Shown here piece by piece: positions 1-7,955 of a stretch of 17,708 nt of DNA. The stretch's first letter is position 1. Each line of letters starts with the position of its first letter. The stretch is from positions 1-17,708 of the forward strand of contig JAHZJY010000160.1 in NCBI GenBank assembly GCA_022600695.1, given 5' to 3'. Below the pieces are notes generated by a model. That model worked only from the letters and a program-made list of their open reading frames with translations, was not told the DNA's origin and made no database searches. The position numbers and the translations under genes are program-made. This DNA comes from Actinomycetes bacterium (GTDB taxonomy: Bacteria; Actinomycetota; Actinomycetes; Mycobacteriales; Mycobacteriaceae).

Positions 1-1
1 C

Positions 2-277
2 GGCAAGATGACGCTCGCCGTTCGGCTGGGCGACGGGCGGACCAGGGTGCTGTATCAGCTGCTGGTGGCTGTCCCGGCCGTGCTGACAGTGGTCCTGATG
101 GCAGCCACACCATGGTGCGCGATCGGCTTCATCGCGGTCCCGCTGGGGCTGCGGGCGGCGGCGCCGGTACGCGGCGCCAAAGGCGGCGGTCAGTTGATCC
201 CGGTGCTCCGCGACACCGGCCTGGCAATGCTGGTCTGGGCGATCGCGGTGGCCGCCGCACTGGCGTTCACCGGCTGA
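2..277 (+). CDS. menA: 1,4-dihydroxy-2-naphthoate polyprenyltransferase, 3' end only
   Basis: C-terminal 91 residues of an integral-membrane UbiA-family prenyltransferase. MenA joins a polyprenyl chain to 1,4-dihydroxy-2-naphthoate to give demethylmenaquinone, the lipid electron carrier of mycobacterial respiration. The frame is open to the left edge and enters as [11 protein letters not shown], which matches the cytoplasmic loop [13 protein letters not shown] typical of MenA. Two hydrophobic stretches follow (about residues 22-52 and 74-90 of the fragment), as expected for the last helices. The ATG at base 8 is internal to this loop, so the true start lies outside the window. The gene converges on the DUF4229 gene with only 4 bases between stop codons. 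Family assignment rests on the loop motif, the hydrophobic pattern and synteny with Rv0534c. Confidence 0.85.
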   Translation, partial: GKMTLAVRLGDGRTRVLYQLLVAVPAVLTVVLMAATPWCAIGFIAVPLGLRAAAPVRGAKGGGQLIPVLRDTGLAMLVWAIAVAAALAFTG

Positions 278-281
278 GCCG

Positions 282-614
282 CTACTCCGTGCGGTCCCCG
301 GATTTTTCCGGCGGCTCATCACCGCGCAGCCGCGCCTGTAGCTGCGCGCGGTCGCGGCGGCGTCGCTCGTCGACCTCGGCGATGCCCGCGGTGGCGCGCC
401 GGCGCAGCGGGCCCAACAGCCACATCCCGACCGGCAGGGACAGCACGATGGCGAACAGCATCGCCACCACGATCGGAATCTCGACGTTGATCACCCGCGC
501 CACGACAACGATGACTCCGGTCAGCGCGCCGACGATGAGGAGTCGCGCCAGCGTGTAGACAGCGACATCACGCACCATGCGGCCGCCGGAGCCGCCCGTC
601 TGATTGTCCGTCAC
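282..614 (-). CDS. DUF4229 family small membrane protein
   Basis: A 110-residue protein with a short polar N-terminus, two closely spaced hydrophobic helices (about residues 20-42 and 46-67) and a highly charged, Arg/Glu-rich cytoplasmic tail (about 70-110) likely to be helical. This layout matches the actinobacterial DUF4229 family, and its place next to menA and ccsB matches Rv0531. No function is known to me. The start used is GTG at 614; only a weak purine-rich segment (TAGGGTTGG) precedes it, and the in-frame ATG at residue 13 (MVRDVAVYTL) is a possible alternative. It is divergent from the 53-residue gene at 665 and nearly abuts menA tail to tail. Confidence 0.75.
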   Translation of the reverse strand: MTDNQTGGSGGRMVRDVAVYTLARLLIVGALTGVIVVVARVINVEIPIVVAMLFAIVLSLPVGMWLLGPLRRRATAGIAEVDERRRRDRAQLQARLRGDEPPEKSGDRTE

Positions 615-637
615 GGCACCAACCCTACCGACGCGCG

Positions 638-656
638 TATATTCGGACCAAGGAGG
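638..656 (+). promoter_or_regulatory. Candidate -10 element and strong ribosome binding site for the 53-residue gene
   Basis: TATATT at 638-643 resembles a -10 hexamer, and AAGGAGG at 650-656 is a near-perfect Shine-Dalgarno sequence 8 bases before the GTG at 665. The Shine-Dalgarno is far stronger than others in this window and is the main reason to believe the short gene. The -10 is weaker evidence: there is no convincing -35, and the implied leader would be only about 15 bases. The 50-base gap also has to hold the promoter of the divergent DUF4229 gene. Confidence 0.4.
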
Positions 657-664
657 TTTTCGGC

Positions 665-826
665 GTGGTTTACCTGCTGCTCATCCTGGCTCTTGCGGCC
701 ATCGGCTATACCGTGTTCCGGGTTGTCCGGGCGAATACCGAACGGCCCGCCACCCGGGTCATCGGTCCTGACGACGACCCCGACTTCCTGTGGAAACTCG
801 GTCGCGGGGACAACAAACCCCGCTGA
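665..826 (+). CDS. 53-residue single-pass membrane protein
   Basis: Begins with GTG at 665 and ends with TGA at 824-826. The N-terminus (residues 1-18, MVYLLLILALAAIGYTVF) is one hydrophobic helix with almost no residues before it, followed by a basic stretch (RVVRANTER) and an acidic-aromatic tail containing DDDPDFLWKLGRGDN. This predicts a bitopic protein with a short cytoplasmic tail. An optimal AAGGAGG lies 8 bases upstream. It is transcribed against ccsB (31 bases between the two stop codons) and away from the DUF4229 gene, so it is an independent unit inside a block of minus-strand genes. By position it may correspond to the small M. tuberculosis protein Rv0530A; I cannot confirm this and know no function. 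Confidence 0.75.
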   Translation: MVYLLLILALAAIGYTVFRVVRANTERPATRVIGPDDDPDFLWKLGRGDNKPR

Positions 827-857
827 GACCGTTCCGGGCGATCGGAGTCCGGCTCGA

Positions 858-1850
858 TCAGACGCCCGCGTACGAGTGCAACCCCACCGTCACCAGGTTG
901 ATGAAGAACAGGTTGAACACCATCGCCGCCAGTCCGGCGACGTTGATCCACGCCGCCTTCTTATCCCGCCAGCCCGCCGTCGACCGGGCGTGCAGATACG
1001 CCGCGTAGATCACCCAGGCGATGAACGACACCGTCTCCTTGGGGTCCCAGCCCCAATAACGGCCCCAGGCCTCCTCAGCCCAGATGGCGCCGAAGATGAC
1101 CCCGAAGCCGAATACCGGGAAAGCGAACACCGTGGTGCGGTAGGCGATCCGGTCCAGGGTCCGGGCATCGGGAAGCTGGGCGGTGATCCGGGCCAGGATG
1201 CCTGCCGAGGCACCGGATACAGCGTCCGGCGCACCGTACTTCGACATCTTCAGCAGGAACAGCAGGCTGGCCACACCGGCGACCAGGAACACCCCCGAGC
1301 CGAGGCTGACCACCGAAACGTGGATGGGCAGCCAGTAGGACTGCAGCGCGGGCATCACCGGTGCGGCGTGGGTGTAGAGCCATTTGCCCGATACCGTCAG
1401 CAGGACCAGCACCGGCACCAGGACGAATACCCACAGCGCGCGGTATTGCGGTTTGCGCAGTACCACTGCCGCGGCGACCAGGCCGCAGAAGCTGGTCAGG
1501 TTGATGAACTCGTACATATTGCCCCACGGCGCCCGTGAGGTGGCCATCCCGCGCAGCACAATGCAGGCGAACAGCAGCGCGGTGCCGAGGTAGACCAGGT
1601 TCAGCCCGGCCTGACCGGCGCGTTCGGACAGCGGAATCGCCGGTTCGGCCGGCACCACGCCGGGCCGGTCGGTTGCCCCGCCCGAGATCACCGGCCCGGC
1701 CGCGACGAGTTCACGCTCCTCGACCCGGCGGACCCGGCTGGAGGCCAAGTCGACCGCGAGCAGCAGCATCGCCAGCACCAAGACCACAACCGATCCGGTG
1801 AATGCCCAGTCCGAGTACCGGGACAGGTCGATGTCGATGTCGGTATTCAT
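858..1850 (-). CDS. ccsB: Cytochrome c biogenesis protein CcsB/CcsA (System II heme-handling subunit)
   Basis: A 330-residue polytopic membrane protein of the CcmC/CcsA heme-handling family. With ResB it forms the System II synthase that carries heme across the membrane and attaches it to apocytochrome c CxxCH motifs. The diagnostic tryptophan-rich WWD motif is at about 257-279 (WAEEAWGRYWGWDPKET). Flanking histidines H177 (LPIHV) and H325 (GLHSY) fit the conserved axial heme ligands. About eight hydrophobic segments are visible, with a variable polar linker near 40-80 after the first helix. The ATG at 1850 overlaps the resB stop as ATGA, implying translational coupling. It is the last gene of the hemL operon, is the positional equivalent of Rv0529 (called ccsA there), and its end faces the 53-residue gene. 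Confidence 0.95.
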   Translation of the reverse strand: MNTDIDIDLSRYSDWAFTGSVVVLVLAMLLLAVDLASSRVRRVEERELVAAGPVISGGATDRPGVVPAEPAIPLSERAGQAGLNLVYLGTALLFACIVLRGMATSRAPWGNMYEFINLTSFCGLVAAAVVLRKPQYRALWVFVLVPVLVLLTVSGKWLYTHAAPVMPALQSYWLPIHVSVVSLGSGVFLVAGVASLLFLLKMSKYGAPDAVSGASAGILARITAQLPDARTLDRIAYRTTVFAFPVFGFGVIFGAIWAEEAWGRYWGWDPKETVSFIAWVIYAAYLHARSTAGWRDKKAAWINVAGLAAMVFNLFFINLVTVGLHSYAGV

Positions 1851-3514
1851 GAAGCCTCCGTCAGGAACCGCCGGCGGAGCTTGTCGAACTCACCGCCCCA
1901 CCCGGAGTTGTCGGTGCGCGCCAGACCGCCCATCTCAACTCTAACCGTATCCGGCGTGGACCTTATCCCCGAGTCGCTGCGCTCCTGCCCGCCGGACCTC
2001 ATCCCCGAGTCGCTGCGCTCCTGCCCGCCGGACGGCGTGATGCGGACCCATACCCGGCGTCGGCGCACGATCAACGAGACCATCAACCCGGCCATCATCG
2101 TCATCGAGGACACCAAGACCCACAGCTGCCCCGGATCATGCGAAACCTGGAGGTTCACGAACGGGGTGGCGCCGTCGAAGCGCACCACGGTGCCATCGTC
2201 CAGCCGTGACTCCTGACCGACGTCGAGGTTGACCCGTTCGAGTTTCGTCAGCCTTTTCTGCTCGATGAGGCGGTGGTCGAGGGAGAACAGCGACTGCGGC
2301 CGGCCGGTGTCCAATCCCGCGTCGCCCCGGTAGATGTCAATCGCGACCGCGGGGTCGTTCATCGCCGGAAATCTCGAGGAGAGCAGCTTGCCGTCCATCT
2401 GCTGGGTCGGTGCGAACAGACCGGTGATGGCGATCTGATGCTTGCGCCGCTCGTCGGCCGAGTACAAACCGGCCGGCGGGTCGAAGCGCAGCGTGCCCGA
2501 TGACAGCAGACTCTGTGGATCGTCCGGCTGGAACTGCAGGGTCTGAGTACGTTCCTGCCCGTCCGGGAAGGTCACGGTGAAGGTCGGGGCATAGCCGTGA
2601 CCCTGTAGGTAGACCCGGTCGCCGCCGACCCGCAGCGGATGGTTGACCTCCAGCCGATACGCCCGCCAGGTGCCGGTCTGCAGGTCCGGGCCGGCCTGAT
2701 AGTCGATATTCGAGGCGAACGATGTGGCCTGCCCCGTCTCCAGATAACTGGCCTGGAAATCGTTGACCCGGATGCACATCGGGTACAGCCCGGTGCCGTC
2801 GACATTGTTGCCGGCCCGGAATGAGTCATAGGCCGCCGGTGAGGCGGAGCAGAACCCGGGACCGCCGTTGGCGATGACGATGACGTTGCCCTCGTAGCCG
2901 AACAACTTGCCGACCGCGACGGCGGCCAGCAGGCCCAGCAGCGAGAAATGGAAGACGATATTGCCGAACTCGCGCAGATAGCCCTTCTCCGCGGATATCT
3001 CGATGACCCCGCCGTCGGTGCGATTGACCCGCCGCCAGCCGCGCAACTGCTGCGACACCCGGGCGGCGACCTGCTCGGCGGAGCCGCCGACGGTCGCTTC
3101 GGCGTGCTCGGGCAGCCGGCTGAGGTTGCGGGGGGCCGGCACCGGACTGGCGCGCAGGCTGCGCAGGTGCTCCAGAATCCGCGGAGTCAGACAACCCACC
3201 AACGAGACGAACAGCAACACGTAGATGGCGGTGAACCAGAAACTGGAGAACACGTCGAACAGTTGCAGCCGGTCCAGCCATGGTCCGAGGGTCGGATGCT
3301 GGCCCAGGTACTGCGCCACCTTGGACTCGTTGAGGCTGCGCTGCGGCAGCAGGGCGCCGGGCACCGCACCCAGTGCCAGCAGGAACAGCAGAACCAACGC
3401 GGTGCCCATGGAGGTCAGGGACCGCCACCCCCTCAGCGCGAGCAGACGCAAAAGCCCCGCACGCCTCGGCGTGTCGGGGGCTTTTGCGTCTGCTCGCGCC
3501 TGGGTCACGGTCAT
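1847..3514 (-). CDS. resB: Cytochrome c biogenesis protein ResB (Ccs1)
   Basis: A 555-residue ResB-family membrane protein, partner of CcsB in System II cytochrome c maturation. Helices lie at about 37-57, 93-112 and 187-206, followed by a large extracytoplasmic domain (about 210-460) and a final helix at about 464-483. Conserved family features include ALLPQRSLN after helix 1, [10 protein letters not shown] with H189, and SHDPG with H459, the likely heme-ligand histidines. The extracytoplasmic domain has two cysteines (C222, C247). The ATG at 3514 overlaps the ccdA stop as ATGA. The next in-frame ATG (M36) would start inside helix 1, so the upstream start is preferred. Two oddities: a long palindrome covers about codons 6-27, and a 36-bp tandem duplication encodes about residues 496-519 in the cytoplasmic tail. 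After it the family-typical tail resumes ([18 protein letters not shown]). Confidence 0.93.
   Translation of the reverse strand: MTVTQARADAKAPDTPRRAGLLRLLALRGWRSLTSMGTALVLLFLLALGAVPGALLPQRSLNESKVAQYLGQHPTLGPWLDRLQLFDVFSSFWFTAIYVLLFVSLVGCLTPRILEHLRSLRASPVPAPRNLSRLPEHAEATVGGSAEQVAARVSQQLRGWRRVNRTDGGVIEISAEKGYLREFGNIVFHFSLLGLLAAVAVGKLFGYEGNVIVIANGGPGFCSASPAAYDSFRAGNNVDGTGLYPMCIRVNDFQASYLETGQATSFASNIDYQAGPDLQTGTWRAYRLEVNHPLRVGGDRVYLQGHGYAPTFTVTFPDGQERTQTLQFQPDDPQSLLSSGTLRFDPPAGLYSADERRKHQIAITGLFAPTQQMDGKLLSSRFPAMNDPAVAIDIYRGDAGLDTGRPQSLFSLDHRLIEQKRLTKLERVNLDVGQESRLDDGTVVRFDGATPFVNLQVSHDPGQLWVLVSSMTMMAGLMVSLIVRRRRVWVRITPSGGQERSDSGMRSGGQERSDSGIRSTPDTVRVEMGGLARTDNSGWGGEFDKLRRRFLTEAS
1958..2029 (-). 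repeat. Two tandem copies of a 36-bp unit inside resB
   Basis: Units 1958-1993 and 1994-2029 are identical except at one position (T at 1964, C at 2000). On the coding strand each unit encodes 12 residues in frame, giving [12 protein letters not shown] then [12 protein letters not shown]. They fall in the cytoplasmic tail of ResB after the last membrane helix, between VRITP and STPDTVRVE. The near identity at nucleotide level shows a recent duplication. The array stops at exactly two units apart from a GGAC flank. Confidence 0.9.
3436..3499 (-). repeat. 64-base palindrome with terminator-like core in the first codons of resB
   Basis: The arms 3436-3458 and 3477-3499 are perfectly complementary over 23 bases. 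After a two-base bulge, six more pairs can form (3459-3464 with 3469-3475), closed by a CTCG loop at 3465-3468. On either strand the core reads AAAAGCCCC, a hairpin, then GGGGCTTTT, the layout of a bidirectional intrinsic terminator. In the mRNA it begins about 15 bases after the A of the resB start codon. The reading frame continues through both arms, encoding [20 protein letters not shown]. It may be an inserted mycobacterial repeat; the structure is seen directly, the function is inference. Confidence 0.85.
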
Positions 3515-4269
3515 ATGGGCAGCCTCACATCGCTGACCAGGCTATCGCGGACCCAGGAGATGAACTCGTTCCAGAGGCCGGTCAGCAGCGCAACCCCGAC
3601 ACCGATGAGCAGAATGCCACCGAAGACCTGGATGGCCCGGGTATGACGGCGCAACCAGCCGAATGCGCCGACCGCCCAGCCGGATCCGAGCGCCAGCAAA
3701 ACGAACGGGACGCCCAGCCCGAGACAGTAGGCGATCACCAGGACCACCCCGCGTGCCACGCTGGCCCCGTCGGTGGCCGAGGCCACGGCGATGACGCCGG
3801 TCAGCGTCGGGCCCAGGCATGGCGTCCAGCCGAGCCCGAACACCGCACCGAGCAGTGGGGCGCCGGCCAGCCCGGCCAGCAGCCGCGGGGTGAACCGGAC
3901 CTGACGCTGCAGCGCCGGGATGTAACCGATGAACACCAACCCCATGACGATGGTGACCACGCCACCGATGCGTTGCAGTACCAGTTGGTTGGTGATCAAC
4001 GTGGTGGTCATGCCGAGCACGGCGACGGTGCCGAGCACGAACACCGTGGTGAATCCGGCGACGAAGAGGACCGCCGAACCGACCACCCGCCAGCGCCGCG
4101 AGGCCGCCCCGGTGTCATCGACGCCGACCACCGTCGCCAGATAGGACATATAGCCGGGTACCAACGGCACCACACAGGGCGAGGCGAAGGACACCAGCCC
4201 CGCGAGAACACAGAGACCCAGCGCAACGACCAGGGGACCGGCTGCGGCGGTCTCCGCCAGTCCGGTCAC
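3511..4269 (-). CDS. ccdA: CcdA, thiol-disulfide electron transporter for cytochrome c maturation
   Basis: A 252-residue DsbD-transmembrane-domain protein with about six helices. CcdA moves reducing equivalents from cytoplasmic thioredoxin across the membrane to an extracytoplasmic thioredoxin-like protein, which keeps apocytochrome c cysteines reduced for heme ligation. The two redox cysteines are present in their family contexts: C32 in [14 protein letters not shown] and C151 in [10 protein letters not shown]. Length is normal for the family. The GTG at 4269 overlaps the stop of the upstream thioredoxin gene as GTGA, and its own stop overlaps the resB start as ATGA. It matches Rv0527 by position. 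Confidence 0.95.
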   Translation of the reverse strand: MTGLAETAAAGPLVVALGLCVLAGLVSFASPCVVPLVPGYMSYLATVVGVDDTGAASRRWRVVGSAVLFVAGFTTVFVLGTVAVLGMTTTLITNQLVLQRIGGVVTIVMGLVFIGYIPALQRQVRFTPRLLAGLAGAPLLGAVFGLGWTPCLGPTLTGVIAVASATDGASVARGVVLVIAYCLGLGVPFVLLALGSGWAVGAFGWLRRHTRAIQVFGGILLIGVGVALLTGLWNEFISWVRDSLVSDVRLPI

Positions 4270-4865
4270 GATGCCCCCGGGGCCGGTTCGGCGGCCAGCC
4301 GTTGCACCGTCGGGAGCAGGTCCTCGGCGAGCAGTTCACGCAGGTATACCGCGGCCACCCGGTGCTCACGGTCGAGAACCACGGTCGACGGGATCACCGT
4401 TGCGGGATATCTGCCGCCGAAGGCGATCATGGTGCGCATGGCCGGATCGTAGATCGAGGGAAACGTGATGCCGCGGTCGGCGATGAAATCACGCGGTGCA
4501 TCGATGTCGTGGTCGCGGACGTCGATTCCCAGGAAGGCGACGCCCTCGTCGCGGGTGTCGTCGTAGACCTTCTGCAACTCGGTGATCTCCGCCCGGCACG
4601 GCCCGCACCACTGACCCCAGAAGTTGATCACCACCACCTTGCCGGCGAAGTCGTCGAGCGAGATCGTCCGCGACGTGTCCATCAGGTCGGGCCCGGACAG
4701 CGGTCCGGGGGCACCCCGGGAGGACGGCGGGTCGTAGGCGATATCGGTTTTGCCGCCCGGTGCCACGAACTCGAAGGTGCCGCCCTGGGCGACGGCGTCA
4801 TCGCCGGTCGCGCAGCCGGCCAGCGCGGCGGCCGCGACGACGACGGTCACCAGCAGTCGCCTCAC
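4266..4865 (-). CDS. TlpA/ResA-like lipoprotein thiol-disulfide oxidoreductase
   Basis: A 199-residue thioredoxin-fold protein anchored outside the membrane, the probable partner that receives electrons from CcdA and reduces apocytochrome c. With the GTG start at 4865 it opens with [18 protein letters not shown], a compact lipoprotein signal with lipobox LAGC (C18). The active site is [14 protein letters not shown] (C87, C90), and the cis-proline segment is IPSTVVLD. The frame is open to another GTG at 4892, but that would put polar and basic residues ahead of the signal and overlap the upstream gene by 31 bases. The 4865 start gives the same 4-base GTGA overlap seen at neighbouring junctions. 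It is the positional equivalent of Rv0526. Confidence 0.9.
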   Translation of the reverse strand: MRRLLVTVVVAAAALAGCATGDDAVAQGGTFEFVAPGGKTDIAYDPPSSRGAPGPLSGPDLMDTSRTISLDDFAGKVVVINFWGQWCGPCRAEITELQKVYDDTRDEGVAFLGIDVRDHDIDAPRDFIADRGITFPSIYDPAMRTMIAFGGRYPATVIPSTVVLDREHRVAAVYLRELLAEDLLPTVQRLAAEPAPGAS

Positions 4866-5503
4866 CGGCCGGCGAGCTCCGCGTATCCCCACCCGGCATA
4901 GCCCTGCCCGCCACCCGCGGGTTCCCCACCCTCACCGGTGAAGTAGAACGACGTCACCGAGGCGAGGTTACACATTCTTCTGGTCGGGAAGTGATGCAGC
5001 GGTTGGGAATTCATCGCCCGGCGCAGGGTTTCGACGGGCAGCTGATGACTGACACACACCGCCTCGTGACCGGCGGCCGCAAGCCGTGCCCGTTGCACCG
5101 CGGCCTTCATCCGCTCGGCGATCTCGTCATACGGCTCCCCCCACGACGGTGTTCGCGGGTTGCGCAGATACCACCAATTGCGCGGGTCCCGCAGCGCACC
5201 GTCGCCGGGGGAGACTCGGTGTCCCTGAAAGACATTGTGCGACTCGATCAGCGACTCGTCGACTTCGACCGGCAAGTCGTGTGCCGCGGCGATCGGGGCG
5301 GCCGTCTCCTGGGCCCGTTCCAGCGGCGAGGCCACGACGTAGACGATGTCCCGCTGGGCGAGCCAGGCGGCGACGGCCGCAGCCTGTGCGCGGCCGCGCT
5401 CGGAAAGGTGGTAGTCCGGCAGTCGGCCGTAGAGCACGCCTTCGGGGTTGTGTACTTCACCGTGCCGCATCACGTGGACGATGGTCCGGCCGCCCGCGGT
5501 CAT
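4862..5503 (-). CDS. Histidine phosphatase (phosphoglycerate mutase-like) family protein
   Basis: A 213-residue protein of the histidine phosphatase superfamily. The phosphoacceptor motif is MRHGE with R13 and H14. The second arginine is in SPLERAQET (R63), and the second histidine is in CVSHQLP (H153), so the catalytic set is complete. The substrate cannot be told from sequence; these enzymes act on varied phosphoesters, and a glycolytic mutase role is unlikely from context. It sits between hemL and the cytochrome c maturation genes, with ATGA overlap to hemL and GTGA overlap to the TlpA-like gene, as in M. tuberculosis (Rv0525). The conserved linkage suggests a role tied to heme or cytochrome assembly, but that is inference. 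Confidence 0.88.
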   Translation of the reverse strand: MTAGGRTIVHVMRHGEVHNPEGVLYGRLPDYHLSERGRAQAAAVAAWLAQRDIVYVVASPLERAQETAAPIAAAHDLPVEVDESLIESHNVFQGHRVSPGDGALRDPRNWWYLRNPRTPSWGEPYDEIAERMKAAVQRARLAAAGHEAVCVSHQLPVETLRRAMNSQPLHHFPTRRMCNLASVTSFYFTGEGGEPAGGGQGYAGWGYAELAGR

Positions 5504-6819
5504 GCCGGGCTCGCCTCCGCAGCGGCGCGGGCGGCCGCGGGCAGTGCCGCGGCGATCCGGTCGAACGCGTCCTCGTCGAGTGCCGCGGAAACGAACCAGG
5601 CCTCGAAGGCGCTGGGCGGGGCGTAGACGCCGGCGTCGAGCAGAGCATGGAAGAACGGCGGGAACCGGAAGGTCTCGCTGGCCCGCGCCGAGGCGAAGTC
5701 GGTCACCGGCGCCTCGGTGAAGAACACCGAGAGGAAGTTGCCGGCCCGGGCGACCCGGTGGGCCACTCCGGCGCCGGTGAGCGCCTCGGCGAGTAGCCCG
5801 GCCAGCCGATCGGCGGCCGCATCCAGGGCGGCGTACACCGCGTCGTCGGCATGCCGCAGGGTGGCCAGGCCGGCGGCGACCGCCACCGGGTTACCCGACA
5901 GGGTGCCGGCCTGATAGACCGGCCCCTGCGGGGCCAGTCGGTCCATCACCTCGGTGCGGCCGCCGAACGCGGCGGCGGGGAGCCCGCCGCTCATCACCTG
6001 GCCGAAGGTGAACAGGTCGGCGTCGACGGGATCGACGCCGTACCAGCCGGATCTGCTGATCCGGAAACCGGTCATCACCTCATCCACGATGAGCAGCGCC
6101 CCATGCGCGGCGGTGATTCTGCGCAACGCGGCGTTGTAGCCCGGAAGCGGCGCGACGGCACCCATATTGCCGGGGGCGGCTTCGGTGATGACCGCGGCGA
6201 TATCGTCGCCGAACCGGGCGAAGGACTCTTCCACTGCCGCAATATCGTTGTACGGCAACACGATCGTGTCCGCGGCGGTGGCGCCGGTGACCCCCGGCGA
6301 GGACGGCAGGCCGAGGGTGGCCACCCCGGATCCGGCGTCGGCCAGCAAGGCGTCGACATGTCCGTGGTAGCAGCCGGAGAACTTGACGACCTTCGGACGG
6401 CCGGTGAAGCCGCGGGCAAGTCGTACCGCGCTCATGGTGGCCTCGGTGCCGGAGTTGACCAACCGGACCCGCTGGACCGGATCGACGCGGGCGATGATCT
6501 CGGCCGCCAACTCCGTCTCGCGGGACGTCGGGGCGCCGAAGGACAGCCCGTCGGCCGCTACGCGCTGTACCGCCTCGACGACCGCGGGATGGGCGTGGCC
6601 GAGGATCATCGGCCCCCACGAGCAGATCAGATCGACGTAGGTGTTGCCGTCGGCGTCGGTCAACCGACAGCCCTTCGCCGAGGCCATGTAGCGCGGTGTG
6701 CCGCCGACGGCGCTGAACGCCCGCACCGGCGAGTTCACCCCGCCGGGGATCACGGCGCAGGCCTCGGCGAACAGTCTGGCCGAGGCGGTCGTGGCCGCTG
6801 CCTGCTCGGTGCTGCTCAT
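5500..6819 (-). CDS. hemL: Glutamate-1-semialdehyde 2,1-aminomutase with Gln at the PLP-lysine position
   Basis: A 439-residue class-III aminotransferase-fold protein. HemL converts glutamate-1-semialdehyde to 5-aminolevulinate, the step after HemA. Family features are strong throughout: [13 protein letters not shown] near the N-terminus, [28 protein letters not shown] (phosphate and substrate binding), SGCYHGH (Y151), DEVMTGFR with D246 for the pyridine nitrogen, and [13 protein letters not shown]. The cofactor lysine should be in [16 protein letters not shown], yet codon 274 (5998-6000) reads CAG, giving FGQVMSGG. One base separates it from AAG. The ATG at 6819 is chosen because homologues start close to this point; the frame also opens at an ATG at 6870. 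There is no frameshift or stop. Its stop overlaps the next gene as ATGA. By family it is certainly HemL; whether this copy is active is doubtful as read. Confidence 0.93.
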   Translation of the reverse strand: MSSTEQAAATTASARLFAEACAVIPGGVNSPVRAFSAVGGTPRYMASAKGCRLTDADGNTYVDLICSWGPMILGHAHPAVVEAVQRVAADGLSFGAPTSRETELAAEIIARVDPVQRVRLVNSGTEATMSAVRLARGFTGRPKVVKFSGCYHGHVDALLADAGSGVATLGLPSSPGVTGATAADTIVLPYNDIAAVEESFARFGDDIAAVITEAAPGNMGAVAPLPGYNAALRRITAAHGALLIVDEVMTGFRISRSGWYGVDPVDADLFTFGQVMSGGLPAAAFGGRTEVMDRLAPQGPVYQAGTLSGNPVAVAAGLATLRHADDAVYAALDAAADRLAGLLAEALTGAGVAHRVARAGNFLSVFFTEAPVTDFASARASETFRFPPFFHALLDAGVYAPPSAFEAWFVSAALDEDAFDRIAAALPAAARAAAEASPA

Positions 6820-6925
6820 CCCACCAGTGTTCCAGCCGCGCCAACGCCCGGTCAGTTCGCGTACCCCCATGTCATTGTTCCGATCGGATTTCCGGCCCGA
6901 TCCCGACCGGCGGGCGGGTTCGCTC

Positions 6926-7321
6926 TCACACCGGTATCAGCTTGAAGACCGGATGGTCGGCGGCATCCGGGAGGCTGGCGAAGTAGCCCTCCACGGTTTT
7001 ACCGGCCTTGTCGCGATAGGCCCGCAAAATCGGCGGCCGGTCCCCCAGTGGCACCTCGGCGGCGGTGAAACGCACCCCCGTCCCCCGGCCGCCGAGGCTG
7101 ACCGCGGGGTCGACGCGGACGTTCTTGACCCAGTCGGACTCTCCCCGGGTGGACACCAGGTAGCGGTTCCCGTCGACCTCGACGGCGATTACCGGAATCC
7201 GTTGCAGTCTGCCGCTGCTACGGCCGGTGAGGGTGAGTGTCTCCGTCCCCGCGATCCCGGTGGCCATCGCGATCCTGTTGAAGATCCGGACGGTGAACCA
7301 GGGGGGTTTGAGGTATGCCAT
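6926..7321 (-). CDS. Deazaflavin (F420)-dependent nitroreductase/oxidoreductase family protein
   Basis: A 131-residue single-domain protein resembling the Ddn-type flavin/deazaflavin oxidoreductases abundant in mycobacteria, which use reduced F420 to reduce quinones or nitro compounds in a split beta-barrel fold. Visible family features are [17 protein letters not shown], the strand [13 protein letters not shown], and [14 protein letters not shown], equivalent to the W-x-N-L-x-x-P-x-V cofactor-binding stretch. The N-terminal segment ([15 protein letters not shown]) is amphipathic and could associate with membrane. It lies 37 bases after the tetR stop and 106 bases before hemL, so it probably closes the mpaB-tetR unit. 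The substrate is not predictable. Confidence 0.8.
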   Translation of the reverse strand: MAYLKPPWFTVRIFNRIAMATGIAGTETLTLTGRSSGRLQRIPVIAVEVDGNRYLVSTRGESDWVKNVRVDPAVSLGGRGTGVRFTAAEVPLGDRPPILRAYRDKAGKTVEGYFASLPDAADHPVFKLIPV

Positions 7322-7358
7322 GGGCCAGATTCTGCTGGTCGGCCGCCGGTCGGCGCAA

Positions 7359-7955
7359 TCACGCGGTGTGCAACGCCACCGGCAGGCTGGGCAGGAAGTG
7401 CCGGGCGGCGAACACCCGGATGTCGTCCGCCGTTTCGAGCGGGTCGGCGCTCGGCAGCAGCAGTGCCATCATCGCGTAGCGCCAGGTGTCGTCGGCGAGT
7501 TCGGTGACGGCCCGACGACCGACCCGGTCGGCGAAACCCGGCGGGAAGATGGCCCGCAGCGCCTGTTCGATGCGGATGACCGCCGCCCGGTAGTGCCGGC
7601 GCGCCAGCTCGAGAGCCAGCGCGGGTTCGTCGGTGATCATCCGGCTGAGCACCCGGTGCCGGCGGCTGAGCAGGATCGCCGAGGTGAACGCCTCGACGTA
7701 GTAGTTGAGTTGCGGGTCATTCGATCGCGGCCGCGACTGCTTGAGCTCATCGGCGATATCGGCGAACAGCCGGGCGTTCTCCCGGTCCATCACCGCGGCG
7801 ATCAGCTCATCGCGGTTGGCGAAGCGCCGGTAGATCGTGGTCCGGCTCACTCCGGCGCGCCGTGCGACATCGCCGAGGGTCACCTTCCGGATGCCGTGCC
7901 GGTCGAATTCGACAAGCGCGGCATCGAGGATCGTCGATTCCGCCGGATCAGCCAT
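7359..7955 (-). CDS. TetR/AcrR family transcriptional regulator
   Basis: A 198-residue TetR-type repressor. The N-terminal DNA-binding domain (about residues 5-52) carries the family signature [43 protein letters not shown], containing the helix-turn-helix. The remaining helical domain would bind an unknown ligand and mediate dimerisation. The ATG at 7955 overlaps the end of the mpaB-like gene by 8 bases, so the two are co-transcribed. A palindrome just ahead of the oxygenase gene (8831-8845) is a plausible operator, which would make the unit autoregulated. The downstream nitroreductase-like gene probably belongs to the same transcript. Confidence 0.92.
   Translation of the reverse strand: MADPAESTILDAALVEFDRHGIRKVTLGDVARRAGVSRTTIYRRFANRDELIAAVMDRENARLFADIADELKQSRPRSNDPQLNYYVEAFTSAILLSRRHRVLSRMITDEPALALELARRHYRAAVIRIEQALRAIFPPGFADRVGRRAVTELADDTWRYAMMALLLPSADPLETADDIRVFAARHFLPSLPVALHTA

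Noticed and set aside
121..134. HemB metal loop (residue numbers) with Asp in place of one zinc cysteine, DTCLDEFTDHGHC
   Set aside because: I recall the same loop in other mycobacterial HemB proteins, so it is a lineage feature and not a local anomaly.
3405..3435. A resB start downstream of the palindrome, which would leave the hairpin as an intergenic terminator
   Set aside because: The only in-frame ATG after the stem is M36, which begins inside the first membrane helix and would lose the conserved RGWRSLTS segment. The ATGA overlap supports the start at 3514.
6820..6870. Longer hemL beginning at the ATG at 6870
   Set aside because: The extra 17 residues (starting [12 protein letters not shown]) are not typical of HemL, and homologues begin near the MSSTEQ position. 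The Shine-Dalgarno is weak at both places, so the family length decided.
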